Notes under the pieces: generated by a model | What the model was told of the DNA's origin: nothing | The model's input: the letters and a program-made list of their open reading frames with translations, nothing else | The model's database searches: none | Position numbers and translations under genes: made by a program | Shown: in pieces, positions 7,714 through 15,482 of the stretch | How the letters are laid out: each line of letters begins with the position of its first letter | Numbering within the stretch: position 1 is the stretch's first letter | Assembly (NCBI GenBank): GCA_965602855.1 | Contig: CBFCZV010000025.1 | Coordinates: 1-45,225, forward strand | DNA: 45,225 nt | Direction of reading: 5' to 3' | Origin: LH-M37 sp965602855 | GTDB lineage: Bacteria; Pseudomonadota; Gammaproteobacteria; SZUA-229

Positions 7714-8148
7714 TTAAGATGGATATATGTGGAAAGCAAACAAATAAATAATAACACCGGTAACTGAAACATAAAGCCAGATAGGCAAAGTCCAGCGTGC
7801 AATACGCGGGTGCTTTTTAATGTTGCCTTGCAAAGCGAATGTGGCTGTTATAATTACCATGGGTATCAAGCAGATAGCCAGAATCACATGAGAAGCCAGA
7901 ATACTAAAATAAAAATACCTGATCATCCCTTCACCGGTAAAAGGGTGGAAACCAGCATTAAAATGATAAGTTAAATACGAAGCCATGAAAGTGCCAGAAG
8001 TAATGAGCGTGGCGGTCATGCATTTCTTATGAGCGGAAAGATTCTTTACTTTAATAAAGTGATAACCAGCAAGTAGCAGCACAGCGGCGGTAGCATTTAG
8101 ACAAGCCTGTAAATGCGGAAGATAAGGAACTATGGTATCAAGAGTCAC
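7714..8148 (-). CDS. DUF420 (YozB/CtaM-like) membrane protein
   Basis: A 144-residue protein with four TM helices and the family's conserved histidines (LAGYHF, LTYHFNAGFHPF, ASHVILA). In Bacillus and Staphylococcus a member, CtaM, is needed for assembly of heme-copper oxidases. Here it sits between the heme-copper/SCO genes and the heme d1 operon, 92 bases after nirJ and on its strand. That supports an assembly function for the heme-copper enzyme at 1916-4347, or less likely for NirS. DUF420 assignment is from overall pattern and His positions. Confidence 0.85.
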   Translation of the reverse strand: MTLDTIVPYLPHLQACLNATAAVLLLAGYHFIKVKNLSAHKKCMTATLITSGTFMASYLTYHFNAGFHPFTGEGMIRYFYFSILASHVILAICLIPMVIITATFALQGNIKKHPRIARWTLPIWLYVSVTGVIIYLFAFHIYPS

Positions 8149-8240
8149 GTTAGATCAGGCGGTCATTGTTATTATTGGCTTCGAATTATACATGTAATTG
8201 CCAGCAAAACATGCTTCATTGATAGTAAAACAGGATGCTT

Positions 8241-9449
8241 CTAAGCGCTTGATTTAACTGTCTTCTTTCTTCCTGAATACGCGGTTAATTTCAAACGCTG
8301 ATGGTTTTCGTCAACACCAATTTCATCATTGTCGAGATAGCAGCCTGGATCTTCTGCCCAGAAATTTTCTGTCAGTTGCCATGCCCGCGTACGGGTATTG
8401 CCGCCGCATATGTCGTAATAAGTGCAGGTTGCGCAGCGGCCTTCGACGGGGCGGTTGTCAAGCTTAAGTCCTGCCATCAGAGGGTCTGAAGTATCCATCC
8501 AGATTTCTGAGAAGGGACGTTCCTTAACATTGCCAATGGTGTATTCCCACCACATGGTATCAGGATGGACATTACCGATGTTGTCGATGTTGGAGATATT
8601 TACGCCTGAAGAGTTGCCACCCCATTGTTTTAATAATTGTTCGAGATGGTCGGCATGTTCAGGTAGGTTTTCTCTTGCCCATAACAGCATGTAAGGGCCG
8701 TCGGCATCATTGTTGCCGGTGACAAATTCACGTTTTCTTCCGGATTTTACATCTTCAAGACAGGTGTCGAAGATTAGATTCATGGCTTCACGAGTCATTT
8801 GATGGTGCAGATCATCGCGGCGATTTTTGTTGCCACGTCCGGCGTAGTTAAGGTGTGACAGATAAAATTTGTCGACACCTTCGTCATCCATGAGCTGGAG
8901 CAATTCGGGTAGATCCTGTTTATTATCCTGAGTTAAGGTGAAGCGCAAGCCAACCTTAATGCCTGCATCATGACATAAGCGAATTCCATTTAAGGCTTCA
9001 TCAAAAGAACCCTGTTTGCGTCTGAATTTATCGTGTGTTTCACGACTGCCGTCAATGCTAACGCCAACATAGTTGTAGCCAACATCTACGATATTCTGGA
9101 TATTATCTTCGGTGATAAGCGTTCCGTTGGATGACAGGCCAACATAAAACCCCATGTCTTTAGCACGATGTGATATTTCAAAAATGTCGGGGCGCATTAA
9201 GGGTTCGCCACCAGAGAGGATTAATACCGGAACACCAAAATCTTTTAGGTTGTTTAAAACACCGTATACCTGCTCAGTATTCAACTCACCTGGAAAATCT
9301 TTATCGGCAGAAGAGGCATAACAATGCTTGCAGGTTAGGTTGCAGCGTCGAATAAGATTCCAGATTACGACAGGACCAGTTGGCTTACGTGGTTTTGGTC
9401 TATCGGTCGGATTAACCAGCTCTTGCATGTATTGTGAGATACGAAACAT
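8241..9449 (-). CDS. nirJ: Radical SAM heme d1 biosynthesis protein NirJ
   Basis: A 402-residue cytoplasmic radical SAM/SPASM-type enzyme. CNLTCKHC near residue 36 binds the catalytic [4Fe-4S] cluster and SAM. LSGGEPL follows. The C-terminal cysteine set (CATCTYYDICGG then DPGCYL) would bind a second cluster. In heme d1 synthesis NirJ removes the propionates of rings A and B of didecarboxysiroheme as part of forming the oxo groups. It is the last gene of nirE-C-F-DL-G-H-J, 5 bases after nirH. Length and motif order match the family well, and gene context makes the name secure over related heme-modifying enzymes such as AhbC/AhbD. Confidence 0.95.
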   Translation of the reverse strand: MFRISQYMQELVNPTDRPKPRKPTGPVVIWNLIRRCNLTCKHCYASSADKDFPGELNTEQVYGVLNNLKDFGVPVLILSGGEPLMRPDIFEISHRAKDMGFYVGLSSNGTLITEDNIQNIVDVGYNYVGVSIDGSRETHDKFRRKQGSFDEALNGIRLCHDAGIKVGLRFTLTQDNKQDLPELLQLMDDEGVDKFYLSHLNYAGRGNKNRRDDLHHQMTREAMNLIFDTCLEDVKSGRKREFVTGNNDADGPYMLLWARENLPEHADHLEQLLKQWGGNSSGVNISNIDNIGNVHPDTMWWEYTIGNVKERPFSEIWMDTSDPLMAGLKLDNRPVEGRCATCTYYDICGGNTRTRAWQLTENFWAEDPGCYLDNDEIGVDENHQRLKLTAYSGRKKTVKSSA

Positions 9450-9454
9450 CTATA

Positions 9455-9985
9455 TTAACTCTCTGTTTTTTCTTTAAGGCGCAGGCCGGTTTTCTTGAGG
9501 ATACGCGTGCTGAATAGAATATCATGTTGTTTAGCGCGTTCACCCAGCATTTCAGCAATTTGTTCAACTTTTTGTCTTACTTCGTCGCGGCTGTGGCCGT
9601 GAACCATGGCGAATAGATTGTAGGACCACTCGGGCAGGAAACGAGGTCGTTGGTAACAGTGCGAGACCATATCCAGTTTGCCCATTTGCTCGCCAACTTC
9701 ATTGATGATTTCATCAGGAACATCCCAGACAGACATGCCATTGGCGGTATAGCCCAGTTTGTAGTGGTTGGGGACAACGCCGATGCGACGGATACGTCCA
9801 TCCTGCTTCATGGCTTTGAGCCGCTGCATTAAATGGTCAGCACTAATGCCGAGTTCACTGGCAATTTGCTGATAGGGCTGAGCGACTACTGGAAGGCCAG
9901 ATTGTGTGGCAATGACGATACGTCGATCGAGTTCATCGTTGCCTGAATTTTGTTCGATGTTTGTGTGTTTCACGCGTTGATCCAT
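9455..9985 (-). CDS. nirH: Siroheme decarboxylase subunit NirH
   Basis: A 176-residue Lrp/AsnC-like protein: N-terminal winged helix (LDRRIVIATQSGLP to IRRIGVVPNHYKLGY) followed by an alpha/beta ligand domain. With NirD, NirL and NirG it converts siroheme to 12,18-didecarboxysiroheme; it is an enzyme subunit, not a DNA-binding regulator. The C-terminal ILFSTRILKKTGLRL and SHCYQRPRFLPEWSYNLFAMVHG closely parallel the NirL half of the upstream fusion and mark it as the NirH/NirL subtype. It lies 9 bases from nirG and 5 from nirJ. Confidence 0.88.
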   Translation of the reverse strand: MDQRVKHTNIEQNSGNDELDRRIVIATQSGLPVVAQPYQQIASELGISADHLMQRLKAMKQDGRIRRIGVVPNHYKLGYTANGMSVWDVPDEIINEVGEQMGKLDMVSHCYQRPRFLPEWSYNLFAMVHGHSRDEVRQKVEQIAEMLGERAKQHDILFSTRILKKTGLRLKEKTES

Positions 9986-9994
9986 AAATCTGGT

Positions 9995-10438
9995 TTACAC
10001 GGGGAAGTGCAGGCCAACAAAAAATTCCTTTTCTTTGGGCATGTTATAGACACGAAGATTGGTAGCTTCTTCGATAGCGGCAAGGGTATCATCGATATCT
10101 GTTTCAGTTTCTGTTGCGAGTACAAACCACATATTCATTTCGTGGTCACGTTGATAATTATGCGCAACCTGTGGAAAGGCATTAACTTTTTCGGTGACCT
10201 CATCAAATCTTGCTTCTGGTACTTTCATTGCGCATAGACTGAGCGCGCCGCCCAGATTAACCGCATTGTACATGGGGCCGAATCGCGTTAACAGGCCTTC
10301 ATCGAGCATCTGCTGAACACGTTTAATTATTTCATTTTCGTTGCTGTTAAGTTCATCAGCAATACGTGCAAAGGGAGCATCACATACCGGGAAGTCATGT
10401 TGCAGGGAATTGATAATATTTCTATCGAGCTGATCCAT
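9995..10438 (-). CDS. nirG: Siroheme decarboxylase subunit NirG
   Basis: A 147-residue AsnC-like protein. The winged helix (MDQLDRNIINSLQHDFPVCD to LLTRFGPMYNAVNLGG) is followed by a domain with AHNYQRDHEMNMWFV and the ending EKEFFVGLHFPV. These features parallel the NirD half of the adjacent fusion (NHNYEREHAFNLWFV), placing it in the NirD/NirG subtype. It acts with NirH as one of the two decarboxylase pairs. The gene is 8 bases after nirDL and 9 bases before nirH, so a compact operon. NirD and NirG are hard to separate by sequence alone; the order here decides the name. Confidence 0.88.
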   Translation of the reverse strand: MDQLDRNIINSLQHDFPVCDAPFARIADELNSNENEIIKRVQQMLDEGLLTRFGPMYNAVNLGGALSLCAMKVPEARFDEVTEKVNAFPQVAHNYQRDHEMNMWFVLATETETDIDDTLAAIEEATNLRVYNMPKEKEFFVGLHFPV

Positions 10439-10446
10439 ATAACAAA

Positions 10447-11460
10447 CTAGTGTTTCTGCTTGCTGCTGGCATGGCGGTAGCGGGCGCCTCTTTGTTTGAA
10501 GCGCTTGCCGCTGAACAGTACGGTATGAGGTATATCTTCAGCGCCGAGATGTTCAGTCATGTTTGCTATGCATTTTAAAACTTCTTCACGACTGCGCCCA
10601 TGTACCATACAAAATAGATTGTATGGCCAGTCGGGTAATCGGCGTGGACGCTGGTAGCAGAGGGTAACGCAATCCTGCTTGCCCAGCTTTTCTCCAAATT
10701 GGTCAACAGATTGGTTGGGTACATCCCACACGACCATAGCGTTCGAGCGGTAGCCCAGTTCATGGTGACGCACGACGATACCCAGGCGTTTGATTATGCC
10801 GCCTTCGACCATGTGTTTCAGTTTTTTGATGACCATCTCTTCGGACCAGCCGAGTTGTTCGGCTATTTCCTGATAAGGACGCGCCACCAGAGGCAGACCA
10901 CCCTGAATAATTTCGATCAAATCCTCAGCGCTCGCCAGTTGTGCTTCAGCAGTTAAAGTGCTTGATACCGGGGTTGATGCTGTTGTTTTAACTTCATCAA
11001 TGTCTTTACGGTCGTTCAGGTTCATATGGAAGCCGAGATCGATATGGTATTCCTTGAGCAGGGGAAGCGATAACACTTTGTGGCCAGTTTGTTTTTCAAT
11101 GCTGCGCAGTGTGTTTTTTAAGGTGTCCTGATTATCGGCAGTAGCAACAAACCATAAATTGAATGCATGTTCGCGTTCGTAATTATGATTCACCTGTTCG
11201 TAAGCATTAACCTGCTCAGCAATTTTCTCAAGCTGGTCTGCGGGTACAGCCATGGCAGCGAGTGTACTGACGCCTACGGTGTTGGGGCTGAATACTGGGC
11301 CGACACGACTGACTGCGCCTCTTGCTTGAAGCTCTTTTAATTTTTCGATCACGACTTCAGTGCTGGTGTTCAATGCTGTCGCAATCTGCTCAAAAGGCAT
11401 GGGGTTCAACGGAAAGTTACGTTGAAAGTCGTTGAGTAATTTTTCAGTAAGGTCTTCCAC
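10447..11460 (-). CDS. nirDL: Fused siroheme decarboxylase NirD-NirL
   Basis: A 337-residue protein made of two AsnC-like modules. Residues 1-150 are NirD-like (LLNDFQRNFPLNPMPF, SRVGPVFSPNTVGV, NHNYEREHAFNLWFV). Residues about 178-330 are NirL-like (IIQGGLPLVARPYQEIAEQLGW, KRLGIVVRHHELGY, CYQRPRRLPDWPYNLFCMVHG, VLFSGKRFKQRGARY). They are joined by a Ser/Thr/Ala-rich linker. Natural NirDL fusions are known, and the product is a subunit of siroheme decarboxylase in heme d1 synthesis. It is 15 bases after nirF. Because nirG and nirH are separate, this operon carries both a fused and an unfused heterodimer. Confidence 0.93.
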   Translation of the reverse strand: MEDLTEKLLNDFQRNFPLNPMPFEQIATALNTSTEVVIEKLKELQARGAVSRVGPVFSPNTVGVSTLAAMAVPADQLEKIAEQVNAYEQVNHNYEREHAFNLWFVATADNQDTLKNTLRSIEKQTGHKVLSLPLLKEYHIDLGFHMNLNDRKDIDEVKTTASTPVSSTLTAEAQLASAEDLIEIIQGGLPLVARPYQEIAEQLGWSEEMVIKKLKHMVEGGIIKRLGIVVRHHELGYRSNAMVVWDVPNQSVDQFGEKLGKQDCVTLCYQRPRRLPDWPYNLFCMVHGRSREEVLKCIANMTEHLGAEDIPHTVLFSGKRFKQRGARYRHASSKQKH

Positions 11461-11475
11461 AATAGTAATCTCTAT

Positions 11476-12648
11476 TTAGAGGCCAATTTTATGTGCGCGT
11501 GTGGTTGAAAAAATCCCGCTGGGTTTTCTGGCGGGCAGTCTTTTGAGTTCTGCAAAACTTTCTGTGTCATAAATGACTATCTGATCTTTGTCGCGTACCG
11601 AAACCCAAACTTCTTCGCCTCGGGGTTCAAATTCCATGTGCAAAACACCTTTGCCAGGTTCTAGTGTTTTTATGATGTCCAGTGACTGTGTATCGATGAT
11701 CTGTAAGGTGTCGTTGTTGGGTATGGCGAAGTTTACCCAGATGTTTCGGCCATCGGGTCTAGCCATAACAAAAATCGGCTGACCGTGTACTTTTATGCGA
11801 CCGGCTTCAGTCCATGTCAGAGTATCGATCACCAGTACTTCATGACGACCAACAGCGGGTACAAAGGCAAAATTGCCCGCCATGGCCCAGCCTTCAAGAT
11901 GAGGCATTTTGTAAACGGGGAGTTTCTGTTCGCCCTTGCCGTAGTTGTCCAGTATACGTTTCACGCCAGCATCAAGATTCCAGAGATCAAGCAATGCCAT
12001 GCCGTCTTCACCGAACAGGCCAGCAATGTAATAACGGCCATCGGGGGAGATCAGTGCATCGTAGGGATTACGGCCAATATTTTTGAATTTCTGAATCTGT
12101 GGTTTGGCTGGCTGCGATATATCGGCAACCCAGATTTCATCGGCATCCCAAAGACTGAAAACAAACTTTTTGCCGGGGGCATCAACCAGACCGATGACCT
12201 TTGAAGTTTTATTTTTATCGCCGTAAGTAGCAGGAATATCAGCGACCAGCTCCAGTGTTTTTGCATCAAAAATCTTCACGCCACCTGGTGTGTAGTTGGA
12301 AACGGCGACCAGACTGCCATCCTGTGAAATGGCGCCGCCAATGCTGTTTCCGGCCTGTAATGTGCGCTTGACGATTTTTTGAGCAAGGATATCAACCTTG
12401 GTAAGACCACCATCACGACCAAATATGTAGGCGTATTGCTCATCACGAGAATATACGGCTGAGGCGTGTGATAGATCGCCTAACCCCTCAACACGACCCA
12501 GACTGGAATTATTGGTGGTTTCAATAATTTGAATGCTACCACTGGCACGCTCGATCACCAGACCGAGGTCACCTGTGCCACGTGCGTGAGCGGTGAGTGC
12601 AGACGTTGTGATAATGAGCGTCAGAGAAACGAGTGTGGCGCGAATCAT
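11476..12648 (-). CDS. nirF: Heme d1 biosynthesis protein NirF
   Basis: A 390-residue periplasmic beta-propeller protein related to the d1 domain of NirS and NirN. The signal peptide ends at ALTAHA-RG (about residue 22). The body has repeated blades such as GLVIERASGSIQIIETT, GRDGGLTKVDILAQK and PDGRNIWVNFAIPNNDTLQIIDTQ. The C-terminal blade ends KRLPARKPSGIF, matching the KxPSGKYNVYN end of the NirN and NirS homologues here. It acts late in d1 assembly. Its ATG shares one base with the nirC stop (TAATG), so the two are probably translationally coupled. No c-heme motif is present, which separates it from NirN. Confidence 0.94.
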   Translation of the reverse strand: MIRATLVSLTLIITTSALTAHARGTGDLGLVIERASGSIQIIETTNNSSLGRVEGLGDLSHASAVYSRDEQYAYIFGRDGGLTKVDILAQKIVKRTLQAGNSIGGAISQDGSLVAVSNYTPGGVKIFDAKTLELVADIPATYGDKNKTSKVIGLVDAPGKKFVFSLWDADEIWVADISQPAKPQIQKFKNIGRNPYDALISPDGRYYIAGLFGEDGMALLDLWNLDAGVKRILDNYGKGEQKLPVYKMPHLEGWAMAGNFAFVPAVGRHEVLVIDTLTWTEAGRIKVHGQPIFVMARPDGRNIWVNFAIPNNDTLQIIDTQSLDIIKTLEPGKGVLHMEFEPRGEEVWVSVRDKDQIVIYDTESFAELKRLPARKPSGIFSTTRAHKIGL

Positions 12649-12962
12649 TATTTAATGCCCTGCTTGAGTTGTTTTGCCAGCCATAGAGCATCATCTTTGG
12701 ACAGCATGGTTTTCCATCCGGGCATGGCCGTATTTGGATGGCCTTCAAGAATAGTTGTGACCAGATAATTGGTGTCTTTGCCATCTAGCTGTTCGGGCAG
12801 CAGGGCAGGACCAAGCCCACCTTTGAGTGTCATGCCGTGGCAGGAGCCACAGTCCTGTTTGAGCAGGTGAGTGAGTTCAGTCTGGCGAGAAGGGGTAACT
12901 TCTGCCAGCGCTAATCCTGAGACAAATACCAGATTAGCTGTGAGCAGCAAGGTCTTTACCAT
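12648..12962 (-). CDS. nirC: Small periplasmic cytochrome c, NirC-like
   Basis: A 104-residue monoheme c-type cytochrome. Signal peptide MVKTLLLTANLVFVSGLALA, heme site CGSCHG (Cys38-His42) and distal Met ligand in NTAMPGW. The ATG at 12962 is chosen because it directly begins the signal peptide. The frame is open upstream to 13028, but that extension has no signal peptide and lies deeper in the nirE coding region. The chosen start overlaps the nirE 3' end by 29 bases, typical of coupled genes. NirC-type cytochromes donate electrons to NirS or help mature it. A general c551 donor is the alternative. Confidence 0.88.
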   Translation of the reverse strand: MVKTLLLTANLVFVSGLALAEVTPSRQTELTHLLKQDCGSCHGMTLKGGLGPALLPEQLDGKDTNYLVTTILEGHPNTAMPGWKTMLSKDDALWLAKQLKQGIK

Positions 12963-13728
12963 AGCCAGACTCCTCCAGTGCAGACTGGAACCAGTCGAGT
13001 TCTTCGGCAAGTGAAACCACTTTACCAATGATTATTATAGCGGGAGGGGTGAGGCCGGATTGAGCAACCGAATTAGCGAGTTCATCAAGTTGTGTCAGAA
13101 TGCGCTGTTGATCTTTTGTAGTGCCATTTTGCACTGCGGCGGCTGGGGTTGATGGGCTGAGTCCAGCTTCTATCAGTGAGCTACAGATCAGGTCAAGGTT
13201 GGCCAGCCCCATGTAGATAACTAGTGTGCAGTCGGGGTCAGTGAGATATTGCCAGTTAATATCAAGAGGCTCATCATCTTTAAAGTGCCCCGTGATGTAA
13301 CGCACGCTGCGACTCATCCCACGATGCGTAAGCGGTATGCCGCTGTAGGCGCTACAACCAGAGGCAGCGGTAACGCCGGGTACTACTTCGAATTCGATAT
13401 TGTGTTCTTTTAGCGCCAGGACTTCTTCGCCACCGCGGCCGAATGTATAGGGGTCACCACCTTTCAGGCGTACGACCTTGCGGCCAGATTTGGCCAGGTT
13501 TACGATGGTTTCATTGATCTGATCCTGAGGTACGCAATGCTTACCTACTTCCTTGCCTACGGAAACACGGCTAACTCCAGCGGGAATCATATCGAGAATG
13601 TCGCTGGAGACCAGGCGATCATAGACCACAACATCGGCTTCCTGAAGCAGGCGTTGTGCTTTTAGAGTCATCAGTTCAGCGTCACCTGGTCCTGATCCGA
13701 CCAGTGAAATAAAACCCTTATTTGCCAT
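12934..13728 (-). CDS. nirE: Uroporphyrinogen-III C-methyltransferase (NirE/CobA)
   Basis: A 264-residue SAM-dependent methyltransferase making precorrin-2, the entry step to siroheme and then heme d1. Seen: VGSGPGDAELMTLKA (SAM loop), VYDRLVSSDIL, RLKGGDPYTFGRGGEE, EVVPGVTAASGCSAYSGIPLTHRG and VIYMGLAN, all canonical SUMT motifs. The ATG at 13728 is preferred: it starts MANKGFISLVG right at the domain, with GGCGG upstream, whereas the frame's first ATG at 13782 adds 18 residues with no homology. No CysG-type precorrin-2 dehydrogenase/ferrochelatase is in the window, so siroheme formation must be completed elsewhere. It leads the d1 operon behind an FNR-type box. Confidence 0.93.
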   Translation of the reverse strand: MANKGFISLVGSGPGDAELMTLKAQRLLQEADVVVYDRLVSSDILDMIPAGVSRVSVGKEVGKHCVPQDQINETIVNLAKSGRKVVRLKGGDPYTFGRGGEEVLALKEHNIEFEVVPGVTAASGCSAYSGIPLTHRGMSRSVRYITGHFKDDEPLDINWQYLTDPDCTLVIYMGLANLDLICSSLIEAGLSPSTPAAAVQNGTTKDQQRILTQLDELANSVAQSGLTPPAIIIIGKVVSLAEELDWFQSALEESGYGKDLAAHS

Positions 13729-13827
13729 AAAAAAACCGCCAGTAGTTGAGATTCTTGGTGAGATTTTTGTGACTAATGACACGAACCCACATGAAGGTGA
13801 TATTGGCTTGCTTGGGGCAATATGTCA

Positions 13828-13841
13828 TTGATTTAGGTCAA
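13828..13841 (-). promoter_or_regulatory. FNR/DNR-type operator upstream of nirE operon
   Basis: TTGATTTAGGTCAA: nine of ten defined positions of TTGAT-N4-ATCAA. Read on the minus strand it is TTGACCTAAATCAA, about 100 bases before the nirE ATG. A CAATAT hexamer lies 32 bases downstream centre to centre, the class II distance. Confidence 0.7.
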
Positions 13842-13999
13842 GGCGTACCATTGTAGACAGATTCTAAAAATGATCGTTGAAATACTCAACTGTCATTTTT
13901 ATGGGTCAACATCTTATAAATTTGCTGGGGCATTAGATAATGCTACTAATATTCCTGATTCTTAATTGTTTTAGGTATTTGAGAATTGCCACAGTAGAA

Positions 14000-14013
14000 T
14001 TGATCTGGATCAC
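14000..14013 (+). promoter_or_regulatory. FNR/DNR-type operator upstream of membrane hemerythrin gene
   Basis: TTGATCTGGATCAC: nine of ten consensus positions. TACAAT (five of six sigma-70 -10 bases) at 14037-14042 is centred 33 bases away. It lies about 155 bases before the start of the gene at 14168. Confidence 0.68.
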
Positions 14014-14167
14014 TTGGTTTTAGGCGCCTACCAGCCTACAATACCCACTCAGATCCCGCATGTTTGGGAAGGTAGTTCTGGGGGTAGAGTAAATATGGGC
14101 GGCGCTATTTTAGTCGTTTTATTCTCTGCTGAAGGGCAACGTATTTTTTTATAGAAGAGACTTTTTC

Positions 14168-14734
14168 ATGAATCAGAATGCAAGTATGTTCGGTGTTTCA
14201 CTCATCATTCTCACGCTCATTGTAGCTGTAATTCTAGGTTTTATGGCGGATCCAACTAGCCTGTTAACCTGGACTCTGTTGGTTGCACTGGTTGCTATCC
14301 CTTTCCTGCACAGGAAAATTGCTGACAAAGGTTTTCTGGAATGGAAAGAAGAATACAGTGTTGGTATCGACTCTATCGACGAGCAGCACAAGAAACTGGT
14401 TAATTTGATAAATCAATTGCAGGCTGCGTTGATCTATTCGACAGGGATTGAATTTGAGCGTGAGGCGCTGAATGAGTTGGTGAATTACACCAAGGTACAT
14501 TTTGCATATGAAGAAGGCATGCTGGAAGATAATGATTATCCTGGCTTTGAGGCGCATAAAGCACAACACGCAAAAATGATCGCTAAAGTTGAGGCTGTGC
14601 TAGAGGAGTATCAGAAAGAGCCTGAAACCGCCATGAAAAATGCAGTTGATTATCTTCAGGACTGGCTTATCGTTCATATCAACGGCACAGATAAAGCCTA
14701 CTGTGATTATATTATCGCCAAGGGAGTGAAATAG
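14168..14734 (+). CDS. Membrane-anchored bacteriohemerythrin
   Basis: A 188-residue protein: two N-terminal TM helices (about 8-25 and 31-47) then a hemerythrin domain. Di-iron ligands seen: EYSVGIDSIDEQHKKLV (His), VHFAYEEGML (His, Glu), AHKAQH (two His) and VHINGTDKAY (His, Asp). The N-terminus places the domain on the cytoplasmic face if the two helices form a hairpin. The gene lies between the two nir units with its own FNR-type box, which favours an NO- or O2-binding role during denitrification. A second, soluble hemerythrin is at 1048-1446 and a distinct HHE-type at 40046-40447. Ligands are seen; function is inference. Confidence 0.92.
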   Translation: MNQNASMFGVSLIILTLIVAVILGFMADPTSLLTWTLLVALVAIPFLHRKIADKGFLEWKEEYSVGIDSIDEQHKKLVNLINQLQAALIYSTGIEFEREALNELVNYTKVHFAYEEGMLEDNDYPGFEAHKAQHAKMIAKVEAVLEEYQKEPETAMKNAVDYLQDWLIVHINGTDKAYCDYIIAKGVK

Positions 14735-14771
14735 GCCGAATTAGGTTTCGGTCTGTCACTGATTATATTCA

Positions 14772-15137
14772 GTGAATACATTATTTCTGTTGATCGTGCT
14801 TACGCAGAATGGGGCGGGTGATATCAATGCCTCGTTTGTGAGTACAGAGACACTGGAGCAGTGTCAGCAAAAAGCTTCGATGCTTGAAGGTGTTTTTGCA
14901 GCGTCAAAGATTCCGGTTGTCGAGCGTCATTGTATTCAAAGCAATCTCAAATTCTCCGAATTCGGCCACGCCTCGGCCTCCAGTAAAATCCGAAATTTTT
15001 ATCTTGTTAAGTTTTGTGATAATTCTGTGCAGATTAATGAGATGCCAGAATGGAAGAGCTGTATGATGCAGGCGCAACAGGCAGCAGATTCAGAAAGAGT
15101 TTATTGTAGTAGCTCAGTTCAGATTTTAGAAAAATAA
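14772..15137 (+). CDS. Hypothetical protein, probably exported
   Basis: A 121-residue protein from a GTG at 14772 (37 bases after the hemerythrin gene, so a likely two-gene unit). The N-terminus MNTLFLLIVLTQNGAGD is a short weak signal-like segment. Six cysteines are spread through the chain (EQCQQK, ERHCIQ, KFCDNS, WKSCMM, VYCSSS and others nearby), an even-looking set suggestive of disulfides. I do not recognise the family. Its stop at 15137 abuts the stop of the convergent gene at 15138 with no spacer. The coding call rests on length and spacing; the start is uncertain. Confidence 0.55.
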   Translation: MNTLFLLIVLTQNGAGDINASFVSTETLEQCQQKASMLEGVFAASKIPVVERHCIQSNLKFSEFGHASASSKIRNFYLVKFCDNSVQINEMPEWKSCMMQAQQAADSERVYCSSSVQILEK

Positions 15138-15455
15138 TTAAGTTGCGACCAGAGCTGTTGACCATATTGGCCAGAAACCGCCTAGTAGCAATGCGCCAGC
15201 TAGCGTACATAAAATTCCTATCTTCAGTTTCTGTGAATTCATTAATAGGAATCCCCCAATCATAAGCCATCCCCATGGCGTCATCACTGACATCAGTAAG
15301 CCTAGTATGTAGTAGGAAAATAATATTTCAATGTCACCAAGCTTATCTGGTGATAAGTAATTAATGATATGCCAGCTTAGAGGTGAGAGTGCGAGTGCAA
15401 GCACGGGGCCGATTACCAGCCAGAGGCTAATTATTTTTATTTTTGAAATATTCAT
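15138..15455 (-). CDS. Hypothetical three-TM membrane protein
   Basis: A 105-residue hydrophobic protein with about three TM helices (residues 8-28, 45-68, 78-98), starting MNISKIKIISLWLVIGPVLA. Third from last gene region of the nirS transcription unit, 27 bases after the gene at 15483. Not a family I recognise. It could be a passenger of the nir operon or an unrelated membrane protein; context alone does not assign a role. Confidence 0.6.
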   Translation of the reverse strand: MNISKIKIISLWLVIGPVLALALSPLSWHIINYLSPDKLGDIEILFSYYILGLLMSVMTPWGWLMIGGFLLMNSQKLKIGILCTLAGALLLGGFWPIWSTALVAT

Positions 15456-15482
15456 ATAAATTTTTTTCTAACTAATGAGTTT

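Larger units (their letters stand above)
13729..14167. other. Divergent regulatory region between nirE and hemerythrin gene
   Basis: A 439-base non-coding spacer between divergent genes. It carries two FNR/DNR-type dyads (13828-13841 and 14000-14013), one set for each direction. Each has a plausible -10 near class II spacing: CAATAT on the minus strand about 32 bases from the first, and TACAAT at 14037-14042 about 33 bases after the second. I see no open frame or RNA gene here. Confidence 0.65.

Noticed and set aside
10020..10100. Possible tRNA or other RNA genes, CRISPR arrays, insertion sequences or attachment sites anywhere in the window
   Set aside because: Reading both strands I saw no cloverleaf with a CCA end, no regularly spaced direct repeats, no transposase motif and no terminal inverted repeats with target duplication. 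The coordinates given are only a placeholder for a window-wide negative.
9455..11460. AsnC/Lrp-type proteins as transcription regulators
   Set aside because: Although they have winged-helix starts, their place between nirF and nirJ and the paired HNYxREHxxNxWFV / CYQRPRxLPxWxYNLF motifs mark siroheme decarboxylase subunits.
12963..13028. Longer N-terminus for the NirC-like cytochrome
   Set aside because: The added 22 residues would precede a complete signal peptide and lie further inside nirE; the ATG at 12962 is better.
13729..13782. Longer N-terminus for NirE
   Set aside because: The 18 extra residues match nothing in the family, while MANKGFISLVG starts exactly at the SAM-binding strand.
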